Of a stretch of DNA of 64,000 nt, positions 11,533 through 21,529 are shown one piece after another. Origin of the DNA: Affinundibacterium seohonense (GTDB taxonomy: Bacteria > Pseudomonadota > Gammaproteobacteria > Burkholderiales > Burkholderiaceae_D). The notes under the pieces were generated by a model. The model saw only the letters and a list, made by a program, of their open reading frames with translations. It ran no database searches and was not told where the DNA came from. How positions within the stretch are numbered: the stretch's first letter is position 1; each line of letters opens with the position of its first letter. The translations under genes were made by a program, and so were the position numbers. Location: positions 124,001-188,000 of the forward strand of contig NZ_JACOFW010000002.1 in the NCBI RefSeq assembly GCF_014284305.1, written 5' to 3'.

Positions 11533-12810
11533 TTATTGAGTGGTCGAGGAATGTAGAGTTGCGTGCTTGTGAACGGCAACTTCGAATGTTGTATCCAACC
11601 AGTGATTGCCAATAAAGACCGCTTTATCGACGTTAATTACATCAAATACTAAGAGATTATCTGACCATTCAAAGTTTTGATCTAAGTGCGATTCTCCACG
11701 GGTTAGTGCGGTGGTAATCGAATACGAACCAGGCCCTAAGTTACACTCAAATGGCAAGGTGTAAACCAATTTGTCGCCAGTCTGCAGATCTTTTTGCACT
11801 AGCTTAGTATGCCAAGTATTACTGCCCCAAATCACGCTGCCTTGTTTATCTCTGAGCATGACGCCGAACACAAGTTCGCCAATCTCTCCATGTACGTCAA
11901 CTTCACAGTGCAGTTTGAGTTTTTGCCCAACCTGCGCGACGGCCAACTCTTCGGTAGAGTTTTCTGGCAGCAAGGAAAGGTGTTTTACTGTCGCAGTACC
12001 ATTGCCTGATTTGGTCTTTAACCAGCCTTGTTGATCGCGCGATTGCTCGATTTGCGCGCGTTCATTTTCTTTTAGCGCGATCATTGCGTTGTAAAAATCG
12101 ACGACTTCATCGGGCGCACCTTGTTTGAGGATATTGCCTTTATCAATCAAAATCACACGGTCGCACAAAGAACGCACCTCGCCCATGCCGTGAGTGACTA
12201 AGATAATCGACGTCCCTTGTTCTTTAAATTGTCGAATGCGTTCGAAGCTGCGGTGTTGAAAATAACTATCGCCAACCGAGAGAATCTCATCAACGATCAA
12301 GATGTCAGGACGCACGGCGGTGGCGACCGCAAAAGCCAAGCGAGCCTGCATACCACTGGAATAAACGCGCAATGCTTGATCAAAGAAGTCGCCAATCTCG
12401 GCGAAGGCTTCAATTTCGGGAATCAATTGATCTAGCGCGGCAGTACTCAGCCCCATCAATCCACCGGCCATGTAGGCATTCTGTCTGCCTGTAAATTCGG
12501 CGTTAAAACCTAGGCCCAATTCCAGCATGGCACTGACTCGGCCATTGACCGCAATCTCACCGACACTCGGTCTGACCGTGCCGGTAATCATTTTCAATAA
12601 GGTGCTTTTACCCGCGCCATTTTGACCGATGATGGCAATGGCTTCGCCTTGCCCGACCGTAAAACTGATGTCTTTATTGGCCCAGTATTGGTAGGCAGGT
12701 TTAACTGGCAAGCCCATCCAACTAAAAAGTCGATGATGTACGCTATTAAACTTGGTATAACATTTCCCCACGCCTTTGACGTTGAGGACGGTTTGTGTCG
12801 AGGTATTCAT
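11533..12810 (-). CDS. wzt: O-polysaccharide ABC exporter ATPase with carbohydrate-binding tail (Wzt)
   Basis: Wzt drives export of a completed undecaprenyl-linked polysaccharide through Wzm. In this 425-residue protein the nucleotide-binding domain has Walker A GQNGAGKST (62-70), signature YSSGMQARLAF (150-160), Walker B DILIVDEILSVGD (169-181) and H-loop His207. Residues from about 270 to 425 form an extra C-terminal domain of the Wzt_C type. In E. coli O8/O9a this domain recognises the modified end of the chain before export. I chose the ATG at 12810 rather than an upstream in-frame start at 12852, since it gives MNTSTQTVLNVKGVGKCY and overlaps the wzm stop as ATGA. The tail implies that the exported glycan is capped. 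The methyltransferase at 15432 is a candidate capping enzyme. Confidence 0.92.
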   Translation of the reverse strand: MNTSTQTVLNVKGVGKCYTKFNSVHHRLFSWMGLPVKPAYQYWANKDISFTVGQGEAIAIIGQNGAGKSTLLKMITGTVRPSVGEIAVNGRVSAMLELGLGFNAEFTGRQNAYMAGGLMGLSTAALDQLIPEIEAFAEIGDFFDQALRVYSSGMQARLAFAVATAVRPDILIVDEILSVGDSYFQHRSFERIRQFKEQGTSIILVTHGMGEVRSLCDRVILIDKGNILKQGAPDEVVDFYNAMIALKENERAQIEQSRDQQGWLKTKSGNGTATVKHLSLLPENSTEELAVAQVGQKLKLHCEVDVHGEIGELVFGVMLRDKQGSVIWGSNTWHTKLVQKDLQTGDKLVYTLPFECNLGPGSYSITTALTRGESHLDQNFEWSDNLLVFDVINVDKAVFIGNHWLDTTFEVAVHKHATLHSSTTQ

Positions 12811-13601
12811 AAAGCATCTACCAAATCTGCGCTGGCGCGACGAAAAACCCAAAAAGAAAAAAGGAACAAACCAGTGGCGATGCCAAATGGGATAAAGAGA
12901 TCTCCCCAGATCGGAAACTTCCCAAACAGCAGGACGTCTTGGTAAATTTTAACTAATCCCGACATGGGATTGAGCTGCAACAGAGGCGCAAAGTGCTTGG
13001 GTAAACTGGATGCCGTATACACCACGGGTGTGAGCCAAAACCAGAGCGGCAGGACAATGCCAACGACCTGCCCAACATCGCGTGAAAACACATTGAGAAG
13101 GCCAAGCAAAATACCCAAACCAAACGCCAACAAAACGATTAGCAAAGTTCCTATGGGTAGTACTAACCATGCCACATTGGGCGCATGCCCTAAGAATAAA
13201 AACACCACCGCAATTGCGATGAGCAAAAGGACGTGATTGAGTAGGGCGCTACCGCCCACGATGAACGGCAAGCACAGCCGGGGAAACGAGATTTTCTTTA
13301 GTGTATTGGAATACTCAATAAATACAGTGGTGCAGCGATTGACGATCTCTGCGAACAAACCCCAAGCGGCCGTGCCTGCCATGAGATAAATCGCGTAGCC
13401 AGTTTTGCTATCGATATTCGGTAATCTGGCAGCCAAAAGCTCAGACAATACAAGGGCAAAGATAGTCGTTTGCGCCAAAGGATTGAGGATCATCCATAAT
13501 GCACCTAATTTACTGCGTGCAAAACGACCACGAAATTCTGCCTTAATGGAAGACAGCATAAAGTGGCGGAAATGCCAAAGCGAAATGAGGACTTGTTTCA
13601 A
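12807..13601 (-). CDS. wzm: O-polysaccharide ABC exporter permease (Wzm)
   Basis: A 264-residue ABC-2 type membrane subunit with about six hydrophobic segments (for example YAIYLMAGTAAWGLFAEIV, HVLLLIAIAVVFLFL and LVLPIGTLLIVLLAFGLGILLGLL). It also has the N-terminal amphipathic region MKQVLISLWHFRHFMLSSIKAEFRGRF and the family segment LGALWMILNPLAQ. It forms the inner-membrane channel with two Wzt subunits. Its stop overlaps the wzt start by four bases, indicating coupled translation. About 110 bases separate it from manC upstream on the same strand, so manC-wzm-wzt is probably one operon. Confidence 0.93.
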   Translation of the reverse strand: MKQVLISLWHFRHFMLSSIKAEFRGRFARSKLGALWMILNPLAQTTIFALVLSELLAARLPNIDSKTGYAIYLMAGTAAWGLFAEIVNRCTTVFIEYSNTLKKISFPRLCLPFIVGGSALLNHVLLLIAIAVVFLFLGHAPNVAWLVLPIGTLLIVLLAFGLGILLGLLNVFSRDVGQVVGIVLPLWFWLTPVVYTASSLPKHFAPLLQLNPMSGLVKIYQDVLLFGKFPIWGDLFIPFGIATGLFLFSFWVFRRASADLVDAL

Positions 13602-13712
13602 TTTATTCTCGATACAGGATAGTGAAGGTAGTAAGCTTAATGCCGGTCAATCAATTGAGGCGGCCGAGACGTGCTGACCGCGTCAAGATTGATGAGAAAG
13701 GTATCCTTAGAT

Positions 13713-15167
13713 CTATCCTTCAATGCGACCGTAAATATCGCCAAAGCGCACGATGTCATCTTCGCCTAGATAGGTGCCAGACTGCACTTCAATGACTTCA
13801 AGATCGCAGTCACCATGATTCTCCAAACGGTGTTTTACACCTAAAGGAATATAGGTAGACTCATTTGCCTTGAGTGTCATCACATCATCGCCGCGGGTGA
13901 CTTGCGCCACACCAGACACCACAATCCAGTGTTCGGCGCGATGTTGATGCATTTGCATAGATAAGCGGCCACCGGGTTTGACCACGATGCGTTTAACTTG
14001 AAAATGCTCCCCCTTATCGACGGAATCGTAATGTCCCCAAGGTCGATACACTTTGCGATGATGGCTAGTCTGTGGATATGATTCTGCATTCAGGCGATTG
14101 ATGATGCGCTTGATATTCGTCGTACCAGTTTTATTCGTCACTAGCACCGCATCCGGGGTTTCTACGATGATCACATCGTCCAAGCCTAAACATGCCACTA
14201 AGCGACTATCAGAAACAATCAGGCAATTGCGCGAATCTTCGACCAACACGTCACCGCGACTCGAATTGCCATCCTCATCTTTGTCAGAAACTTGCCATAC
14301 CGCATCCCATGCACCCACATCTGACCAGCCTGCATCGAGTGGTACGACGCTGGCAGAAATGGCTAGTTCAGGTTGACTGGCGAGTTTTTCCATGACGGCA
14401 TAATCGATGGAATCGGACGGGCAATTCTCAAACGCTTCTTTATTTAAGCGTACGAAATCACAATCCATTTTGGCTTCATGTAAAGATGCGACGCAAGCTT
14501 CGTACATCGCTGCATTCAGATGCTGGATCGCTTTGAGCCAGACACTGGCACGCATCATAAAAATGCCGCTGTTCCACAAATATTTGCCGCTAGCCAAATA
14601 TTGCGCTGCGACCTCGGCATTAGGTTTTTCAACGAAATTGAGTAATGCGCGTGTGTTGAACGTATCTTGTGAGGCACCAACTTCGATGTAGCCGTAACCA
14701 GTTTCAGGACGGTTTGGAATGATGCCAAAAGTGACCATGCAATCAGCGACAGCATGTTTTAATCCGGCACTGATAGCACGATGAAAAGCCGGTGTGTCGG
14801 CAATATTATGATCGGCTGGCATCACCAGCATGATGCAATCTTGTCCATTGCTGATTGCGGAAAGCGCGGCGACGGTTAATGCCGGGGCGGTATTTCTACC
14901 CACTGGCTCAAGTAGCAAAGTTTGTTCTGTACAGCCAATAGCGCGTAGTTGTTCTGCGGTAATGAATCGGTATTCTTCGTTGCAAACAACGATCGATTTG
15001 TTGGAAACTGGTAAATCGTCGACAAAATTTTGCACACGTGAGACTGTCGCTTGCAGCATAGTCTCTTCATTAAATAGCGAGAGTAATTGTTTAGGGTGTT
15101 TTTCACGAGATAGGGGCCAAAGTCGTGTGCCTGAACCCCCCGAAAGAATCACGGGTTGGAGAAACAT
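13713..15167 (-). CDS. manC: Mannose-1-phosphate guanylyltransferase / mannose-6-phosphate isomerase
   Basis: This bifunctional enzyme (AlgA/WbpW/ManC type, 484 residues) makes mannose 6-phosphate from fructose 6-phosphate and GDP-mannose from mannose 1-phosphate. The nucleotidyltransferase signature GGSGTRLWPLSREKHPKQ is at about residues 10-27 and the FVEKPNAE segment is present. The C-terminal cupin isomerase domain has GGRLSMQMHQHRAEHWIVVSG and YIPLGVKHRLENHG. The chosen ATG gives the standard MFLQPVILSGG start; a frame extension to 15233 is probably untranslated. It supplies GDP-mannose to Gmd. No phosphomannomutase gene is in the window. A weak half-matching CRP motif (TGTGA-TGCTTT-TCATT) is at 15191-15206. 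Confidence 0.95.
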   Translation of the reverse strand: MFLQPVILSGGSGTRLWPLSREKHPKQLLSLFNEETMLQATVSRVQNFVDDLPVSNKSIVVCNEEYRFITAEQLRAIGCTEQTLLLEPVGRNTAPALTVAALSAISNGQDCIMLVMPADHNIADTPAFHRAISAGLKHAVADCMVTFGIIPNRPETGYGYIEVGASQDTFNTRALLNFVEKPNAEVAAQYLASGKYLWNSGIFMMRASVWLKAIQHLNAAMYEACVASLHEAKMDCDFVRLNKEAFENCPSDSIDYAVMEKLASQPELAISASVVPLDAGWSDVGAWDAVWQVSDKDEDGNSSRGDVLVEDSRNCLIVSDSRLVACLGLDDVIIVETPDAVLVTNKTGTTNIKRIINRLNAESYPQTSHHRKVYRPWGHYDSVDKGEHFQVKRIVVKPGGRLSMQMHQHRAEHWIVVSGVAQVTRGDDVMTLKANESTYIPLGVKHRLENHGDCDLEVIEVQSGTYLGEDDIVRFGDIYGRIEG

Positions 15168-15431
15168 TGTTTGCTTTCTGAGATCGATGATGTGATGCTT
15201 TTCATTGAGGGACTTAGCAATGCAGATATGCATTTTAGCTAGGTGAATTCTTAGGCAATGAAAAGCGCAGCGCAGGAGGCGTTAATAAAATTCACATTGT
15301 ACATGCAGACCGCAAAAAATAGATTTTTAACTTCGTCATCAAATTGTACGGGATAAAAACATATTTCAATTGTGGGGGTATTTTTATTTCATCATTTATA
15401 CTCTCACTTTTGTCGTATAACGGCAGTCGCA

Positions 15432-17195
15432 ATGGAATTAAACGCAATGGATAATCAGCATGTTTCAGGGCAAGGCGCTCGGCAGGAAAGTGCTCCTCAC
15501 AAGCTACGTAGTTTTGGCGGTCGTCGTCATTTGGTGACTGAACAATTACCGATTGAAGAGAATTTTGGTTCACTGCCCGATCCTGTTATCCCAGCGTTGC
15601 GCAGGCCAGCAAGTGAAACGATCCGTTTCGAGACTACGCCTTTTCCAACCAGCGAATCTCAAGTTCCCCAATTACCGCAGACGCCGTCACCTGCATGTGA
15701 GCATTTTCCAATTCTTGCAAATGAGGAAGTGCACGAGCCTGGTGTCAAAGCTTATATCCTAAGAAAATTCAATAGTTTTACGCGCCCTGGCATATCTATC
15801 AAAGAAAGAATTCGCTCCCTGCCTCTTATTGGATATGCCATGGCATGGGGAAATGCGCTTTCTAAACTCGCGGTCACTCGGCATCATCATCAGTTAGCAC
15901 TGGAGAACTTACGTGAGCAGAATCAAATATTGCGTGAGGATATTTTGATGATGCATCAGAAATTGAATGCCTTGGAGCGTGCCGACCAGCAATTTGAATT
16001 ATCTCAAAAGCATTTGCAAACTGAGTTGCAAAGAGTCGCAACGAGTTTTGAATTGACGTATTGCGAACTAAGAGAACTGCATGCCTCAATTGCAGAAATG
16101 TTTGTCGCCATCTACCAAGGGCCAAACAGTTTGCTGGGCAGTATTCATGCCAGTTTGGTAGATGGAATAGCGCGATTTGAAGCAACAAATGAAAAAATTA
16201 ATCGCTTGCGCAATGATATTGATAAAGTCAATGTGCGAACCAAAACCATAGAAGATAGTCAAGCTGATGCACGCTTACGTCAACTTGAAAATATGGATGG
16301 TGGCAACCGATTGATGAAGTTAGAACAATTGGAAATTGCGCGCAAATTAAATCAGTTAAGTCATCTCATCCGCAAGCAACAGCGGGATCAAAATGTAGCG
16401 GTACATGCCAACGTGAACGAGCAAAATCTGCAGCAGCAAGTGAGCCAAATTGAGCAACGCTTGAAGAGCCTGGTGTTGACCGCGTCATCAAGTGATGAAC
16501 ATAAGTATGAGACCGGCAAAGACATCGCTCATCTCGATCAATTTTATATTGAATTTGAAGATAAATTTCGCGGTTCCAAACAGGAGATCAAACAACGTCT
16601 GCGCGCCTATTTGCCCTACGTCGATGCATTTGCAAGGGCTTCTGATGATCAAGGTCGGTGTTTCGTCGATGTTGGTTGTGGGCGTGGCGAGTGGTTAGAA
16701 TTGCTTGGTGAACTTGGCATTCCCGCGTTAGGAATTGACATGAATGCCGCTATGGTCGATGCCTGTATCGCGTCGGGTTGTGCAGCCAAAGTGGATGACG
16801 CGATTGCTTATCTGCAGCGGCAACCAGCTGGCAGTTTGGCAGGCGTGACAGGTTTTCATATTGTCGAACATTTGCCGTTTGAAACGCTGATTGCTTTATT
16901 CGATGCAGCGTATGCGGCTTTGGGTGATGGGGGCATTTTGATTTTCGAAACGCCCAACCCAGAAAACATGATCGTAGGCTCATGCAATTTCTATTACGAT
17001 CCTACCCATCGCAATCCCATCGTGCCAGCAGTGGCGGAGTTTATCGCGACCCAGCGCGGTTTCACGAAGGCAGAAATCCTGCGCCTACATCCATTTCCTG
17101 AAAGTTATCGTGTGAAAGACGAAGGTTTTTCCGGTGACATCATTAATCAATTTTTCTATGGCCCACAAGACTATGCACTTATTGCGTGGAAATGA
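15432..17195 (+). CDS. Coiled-coil SAM methyltransferase, possible chain-terminating enzyme
   Basis: A 587-residue protein in three parts. There is a low-complexity N-terminal region (about 1-110). A long alpha-helical, largely coiled-coil region follows (about 145-370; heptad-like runs such as LENLREQNQILREDILMMHQ). A class I methyltransferase ends it (about 395-587), with motif I VDVGCGRGEWLELLG near residue 411, the acidic GIDMN strand end and GFHIVEHLPFE near 475. The segment FYIEFEDKFRGSKQEIK before the methyltransferase is characteristic of enzymes in O-polysaccharide clusters. In E. coli O9a, WbdD combines a methyltransferase with a coiled coil that measures chain length. Here the order is reversed and no kinase domain is seen. 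I chose ATG 15432 over GTG 15372; ATG 15447 is also possible. Its stop lies one base before the next gene's ATG. Confidence 0.8.
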   Translation: MELNAMDNQHVSGQGARQESAPHKLRSFGGRRHLVTEQLPIEENFGSLPDPVIPALRRPASETIRFETTPFPTSESQVPQLPQTPSPACEHFPILANEEVHEPGVKAYILRKFNSFTRPGISIKERIRSLPLIGYAMAWGNALSKLAVTRHHHQLALENLREQNQILREDILMMHQKLNALERADQQFELSQKHLQTELQRVATSFELTYCELRELHASIAEMFVAIYQGPNSLLGSIHASLVDGIARFEATNEKINRLRNDIDKVNVRTKTIEDSQADARLRQLENMDGGNRLMKLEQLEIARKLNQLSHLIRKQQRDQNVAVHANVNEQNLQQQVSQIEQRLKSLVLTASSSDEHKYETGKDIAHLDQFYIEFEDKFRGSKQEIKQRLRAYLPYVDAFARASDDQGRCFVDVGCGRGEWLELLGELGIPALGIDMNAAMVDACIASGCAAKVDDAIAYLQRQPAGSLAGVTGFHIVEHLPFETLIALFDAAYAALGDGGILIFETPNPENMIVGSCNFYYDPTHRNPIVPAVAEFIATQRGFTKAEILRLHPFPESYRVKDEGFSGDIINQFFYGPQDYALIAWK

Positions 17196-17196
17196 T

Positions 17197-20100
17197 ATGC
17201 AAGTGACTTCTATTCATCAATTTAGTTTTGCCTGCAGTACTGGCGATGGCGTCACCAATAGTTTGTTTTATATTCGCAAGCTGCTGCGTGAGTTTGGGTT
17301 TCATTCAGAAATTTACTCTGAGACGATTCCCAATGAATTGCGCTCTGAGATCAAAGATTTGTCCGAATTGGTTGATGAAGATGGCACGCTTTTGCTCTCT
17401 CATCATTGCATGGGATACGACAACTGGAAATGGCTGCTAGGCCTGCGTGTGCCAAAAGTCATGGTGTATCACAATATTACGCCGATTGAGTTGTTACCAG
17501 ATGATGGCGACATTCGACGCTGGGCGCAATTAGGTCGCGATCAGTTGCATGAATGGGCACCACATTTTTTGGGCGCGATCGGCGTTTCCAGCTTAAATAG
17601 TGAAGAGTTAACGAGCAATTCGTATGCGAATGTCGCCACCATTCCTCTCCTTGTCGACTTTGAAAAATTAAGGCAAGTGACGCCCGACTTTTCGGGATTC
17701 GACGAGTTTCAGCATACCTACAACGTGTTGTTCGTTGGCCGTATTTGTGAAAACAAAAAACAAGACGAGCTGATTGAAATGATGCATCACCTGCGCTATC
17801 GCTCACGGTCGCCAGTGCGTTTGATTTTGGCCGGTGCCGTGACGAGTGGATTGTATAAAGCCGTCATCGAAAAACGCATTCGCGAATTAGGCTTGGACGC
17901 GCACGTGAGCTTTGTCGGTAAAGTCAGTGATGAGAGATTGCTAGGGCTATATCAAAGTGCAGATGTATTTGTCTCTATGAGTGCGCATGAAGGCTTTGGT
18001 ATGCCTTTGATTGAGGCGATGCAGTACGAGCTTCCCGTTATCGCCAGAAACAGCAGCAATATCGCTGCTACGCTAGGCTCTGGTGGCATGTTACTGCCAT
18101 CGCATACGAATCCATGGGAATTCGCTCAAGCGGTCGCTAAGTTGATGGATGCACCTGCACTGCGGCGACAAATTCTAGCCAAGCAACATGATAATCTGGA
18201 GAGGTTTTCAAAACGTACTGTGTTGTCACAATTGAGCACCTATTTGCAGCAAATTGGTGTGACCATTCCTAAGCCAGTAGAGATCCAACAAGGTTTTGAT
18301 TTCTCATCTCGCTGGCGCATTGAAGGACCATTTGACTCGACGTATAGTTTGGCGATTGTGAATCGGCAGCTGGCACTGGCGTTGCAAGCGCAGGGTGTCG
18401 ATGTTAGTTTGCGATCACATGAAGGGCATGGTGATTTTGCGCCATCGGCATCCTTCTTACAATCTGATCCGCAGTGCGCGCACATGTATCAGCGAGAATT
18501 GTCCGAGAAGATGCCACCTTACGCCGCCCTGCGGTTTTGCTATCCACCCTATGTCAATGACATGGCTGCTTCGGTGCGCGTGGTGCACTCGTATGGTTGG
18601 GAAGAAACTGGGTTTCCGCAAGACTATGTTGATGGTTTCAATCGCCGCCTCGACTTGTTGACAGTACTGTCAAACTCGGTCGCAAAAAATTTGCGTGACA
18701 GCGGGGTTCGTATTCCGATTGCGGTCACTGGCGCTGGGGTTGATCATCTATTGAATCTGGAACCAGAGTCGCTACCAGTCGGATTGTTGGATGACTGCAA
18801 ACAATTTACATTTTTGCATATTTCTTCCTGTTTTCCTCGTAAAGCGGTTGATGTACTGTTACGTGCTTATGGTGACGCATTTCGGAGTACGGATGACGTG
18901 TCTTTGTTGATCAAGACCTTTCACAATATTCATAACGAGGTGCAGCAACAAGTAGACGCCTTGCGAGAAAATGATCCTGAGTTTCCTCATGTTCTGATTA
19001 GTTTTGAAGAATTAAGTCAAGCGCAAATGGTGTCTTTGTATCGCGCCGCAGATGCTTTCGTAGCGCCGAGTCGAGGTGAGGGTTTGGGCTTGCCGATGGC
19101 GGAAGCTATGTTGTTTGATTTGCCTGTCATTACCAATGGTTGGGGCGGGCAGACAGATTTTTGCGACGCCTCGACCGCTTGGGTTTGTGATTTTCAATTC
19201 GCCAAAGCTGATACGCATTTATCCCTGACTCACTCCTTGTGGGCAGAACCAAGCATGGGGCACTTGACGCAGTTATTGCGCGAGGTTCATGCCTTAGACG
19301 ATGCTGATCGCAGAAGAAAAACAGATGAGGCTAAAAAGCGCGTTACGCAATCACTCAGTTGGTCAAAAGTCGCTGCGAATGTGATCGCGGCGATGGCGGC
19401 GTTGAAGCAAGAAGCGCTGCAGCCGAATACACCGAAAATTGGTTGGCTCAGCACTTGGAATGCTCGTTGCGGCATCGCTAATTACTCGCAATCCTTGGTG
19501 CAGGCGATTCCGCAAAACCGTCTCTTGATATTGGCAAATCATATTGCCGAACGTGTAGAAATTGATGGTCCCAATGTTATTCGGTGTTGGAACGCTAGTG
19601 ATAGCGAATCCTTGGATTACGTCCTGGAAACTGCCTTGGAACAAGGGCTAAAATCCATTGTCATACAATACAATTTTAGTTTTTTTACCTTAAACACCTT
19701 AGCTTTATTCATTCGTCGATTGAAGTCCGAAGGCATTAGTGTTTTTATTTTCTTCCACTCCACTGCTGATGTTGTCTTGCCAGAGCAAACCAAGTCCTTA
19801 AGAACGATTCAACACGAACTGCAAATGGTTGACCGTATCTTTGTACACGGTATTGACGATATGAATCGGCTGAAAGCCTGGGGCTTATTGGATAACGTGA
19901 TCTATTTTCCACACGGCATTCCTAGGGCTCAGAACCAGAGTTCAGAGCCTATCGCGCTAGACAGTCAAGAAATCGTCATTGCTTCTTATGGATTTTTGTT
20001 GCCACATAAAGGCATTCTGGAATTGATTGAAGCCTTTGCCATGCTGCTTGATCAACGCAGTAACTTACACTTATTGCTGCTCAATGCGATTTATCCTGTG

Positions 20101-20547
20101 TCCGTTTCCCAAGATCTTGCGCGTCAATGCCGTGCAAGAATCACGCAATTACAGTTGCAGGATAAGATCACTTTTATTTCAGACTTTTTAACAGAAGCTG
20201 AGACCCAGCAGTTACTGTCAGAATCGGATGTAATTGTCTTCCCTTATCAGGAAACACAAGAGTCCTCTAGCGCTGCGGTTCGAGTTGGACTGGCTGCGCG
20301 TAAGCCGGTGGTTGTGACACCACTGAGTATTTTTGAAGACGTCGATAATGTGGTGCTCAAACTGCCAGGCACCAATGCTACCCAAATTGCGGAGGGCTTA
20401 CACAAACTGCTGGCGACACCAGAGACATTCTTGCAAAGACAAGAGATTGCCGATCAATGGTTGTCGGAGCGAGATTGGCCTGGTTTATCAAACCGACTGC
20501 TGAATATTATTGATGGACTCGCTAATAGCTTTGAGGTCAAGGCTTAA
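17197..20547 (+). CDS. Three-domain glycosyltransferase, 1116 residues
   Basis: This second giant glycosyltransferase has three GT-B units. Unit 1 (about 1-375) has SAHEGFGMPLIEAMQYELPV near residue 265. Unit 2 (about 385-740) has SRGEGLGLPMAEAMLFDLPV near 627. Unit 3 (about 748-1110) starts with IGWLSTWNARCGIANYSQSL and has a divergent donor motif, QETQESSSAAVRVGLAARKPV, near 1015. The first two units keep both glutamates of the E-x7-E signature. The ATG at 17197 directly follows the methyltransferase stop (TGATATG), so the two genes are coupled; a frame extension to 17134 would overlap it. There is no signal peptide. It presumably builds part of the exported polysaccharide or its primer. 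Donor and linkage are unknown. Confidence 0.87.
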   Translation: MQVTSIHQFSFACSTGDGVTNSLFYIRKLLREFGFHSEIYSETIPNELRSEIKDLSELVDEDGTLLLSHHCMGYDNWKWLLGLRVPKVMVYHNITPIELLPDDGDIRRWAQLGRDQLHEWAPHFLGAIGVSSLNSEELTSNSYANVATIPLLVDFEKLRQVTPDFSGFDEFQHTYNVLFVGRICENKKQDELIEMMHHLRYRSRSPVRLILAGAVTSGLYKAVIEKRIRELGLDAHVSFVGKVSDERLLGLYQSADVFVSMSAHEGFGMPLIEAMQYELPVIARNSSNIAATLGSGGMLLPSHTNPWEFAQAVAKLMDAPALRRQILAKQHDNLERFSKRTVLSQLSTYLQQIGVTIPKPVEIQQGFDFSSRWRIEGPFDSTYSLAIVNRQLALALQAQGVDVSLRSHEGHGDFAPSASFLQSDPQCAHMYQRELSEKMPPYAALRFCYPPYVNDMAASVRVVHSYGWEETGFPQDYVDGFNRRLDLLTVLSNSVAKNLRDSGVRIPIAVTGAGVDHLLNLEPESLPVGLLDDCKQFTFLHISSCFPRKAVDVLLRAYGDAFRSTDDVSLLIKTFHNIHNEVQQQVDALRENDPEFPHVLISFEELSQAQMVSLYRAADAFVAPSRGEGLGLPMAEAMLFDLPVITNGWGGQTDFCDASTAWVCDFQFAKADTHLSLTHSLWAEPSMGHLTQLLREVHALDDADRRRKTDEAKKRVTQSLSWSKVAANVIAAMAALKQEALQPNTPKIGWLSTWNARCGIANYSQSLVQAIPQNRLLILANHIAERVEIDGPNVIRCWNASDSESLDYVLETALEQGLKSIVIQYNFSFFTLNTLALFIRRLKSEGISVFIFFHSTADVVLPEQTKSLRTIQHELQMVDRIFVHGIDDMNRLKAWGLLDNVIYFPHGIPRAQNQSSEPIALDSQEIVIASYGFLLPHKGILELIEAFAMLLDQRSNLHLLLLNAIYPVSVSQDLARQCRARITQLQLQDKITFISDFLTEAETQQLLSESDVIVFPYQETQESSSAAVRVGLAARKPVVVTPLSIFEDVDNVVLKLPGTNATQIAEGLHKLLATPETFLQRQEIADQWLSERDWPGLSNRLLNIIDGLANSFEVKA

Positions 20548-20590
20548 CAATCGCCTCTGGTAATGTCAACGCAATCAGCAGTAGTCGGAA

Positions 20591-21295
20591 TTATTTCTTG
20601 TTGGTGTTGGGATCGTCCACACCAACAGTAGCAACGTGCTTGAGTTGTTCAGGTTTGCGCACGATTAAGATGGTGCCTTGTTTCTCAAGAATATTCATTT
20701 TCATCAAAGTGTGAATAGCTCTGGAGACCGTTTCCCTGCTGGTATTGACCATGATGGCAATTTCATGCTGCTTTGGCAATCCTTCAATGACTTGGCCATC
20801 TTTAGATTCCCGCACAAATGTTTGTAATTGTGCGAACACCCGTTGAAATGCGTTTGGAATACTCAGTAAGGTGCGTTGGCTAGAGGCGGAACGTACGATT
20901 TGTGCGAAATGGGTCAGCAATCGCTTTGCAATTAATGGGTGATGGAAAATTAACTCGCGTGCCTGGCCGCTCGGCAAAAAAGCCACCTCTGATAACTTGA
21001 CGGAAATGACTGAGGCGGAGCGTGGCTGCCCATCGATGACAGAAAGTTCGCCGAAGTACGCCCCTGGCTGAATAAAGTGAATACCGATTTCGCGCCCTTC
21101 CTCGCTGAGATCAACAACTTGTAGTTTGCCGCTGATTAAAAATGCTAGGCTGTCCGCAGTGTCCCCTTTGCGCATGACAATGTCATGGCTTTGAAAGCTT
21201 TTGCAAGACATGAGATTGGCCACTTTTTTTAAAGACGGCTCATCAAAATCCTTAAACAGGGGAATATTCGCAGCGATTTCTAAAGCAATTGGCAT
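20591..21295 (-). CDS. Crp/Fnr-family transcription regulator, CRP-like
   Basis: A 234-residue regulator with an N-terminal cyclic-nucleotide-binding beta-roll and a C-terminal winged helix. The phosphate-binding cassette reads GELSVIDGQPRSAS and keeps the Glu, Arg and Ser that contact cAMP in E. coli CRP. The recognition helix SRETVSRAI has Arg-Glu-x-x-x-Arg at the spacing of E. coli CRP (R180, E181, R185), which predicts binding to TGTGA/TCACA half-sites. There is no FNR-type cysteine cluster. It is divergent from the FecR-cyclase genes and convergent with the polysaccharide genes. Three operators of matching type lie in this window. Whether it is the main CRP of the cell or a second, local one cannot be decided here. 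Confidence 0.9.
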   Translation of the reverse strand: MPIALEIAANIPLFKDFDEPSLKKVANLMSCKSFQSHDIVMRKGDTADSLAFLISGKLQVVDLSEEGREIGIHFIQPGAYFGELSVIDGQPRSASVISVKLSEVAFLPSGQARELIFHHPLIAKRLLTHFAQIVRSASSQRTLLSIPNAFQRVFAQLQTFVRESKDGQVIEGLPKQHEIAIMVNTSRETVSRAIHTLMKMNILEKQGTILIVRKPEQLKHVATVGVDDPNTNKK

Positions 21296-21529
21296 GAATT
21301 ATTAAATCGATATGTATTGTGATAGTAGGTCGATTGGGAAAGAAAATTTATGGTTTAGTTCACAAGTGAGGCGCAAAGACTTGACTTAAAGTGAAAAATA
21401 AACTTAATTTCGGCTTCAAGAACAACAAATGAAATGAACTGTTGTAAAATCGCGTGTATATTTATAAGCTGAAATGAGAGTATAAATAGATTCAAGTGAT
21501 TTTAGCTGTTTTGAGGAGTGTTTGGTGCT

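Noticed and set aside
15191-15206. CRP-like motif TGTGA-TGCTTT-TCATT before manC
   Set aside because: Only the left half matches fully; the right half agrees at three of five bases. Not counted with the three strong sites.
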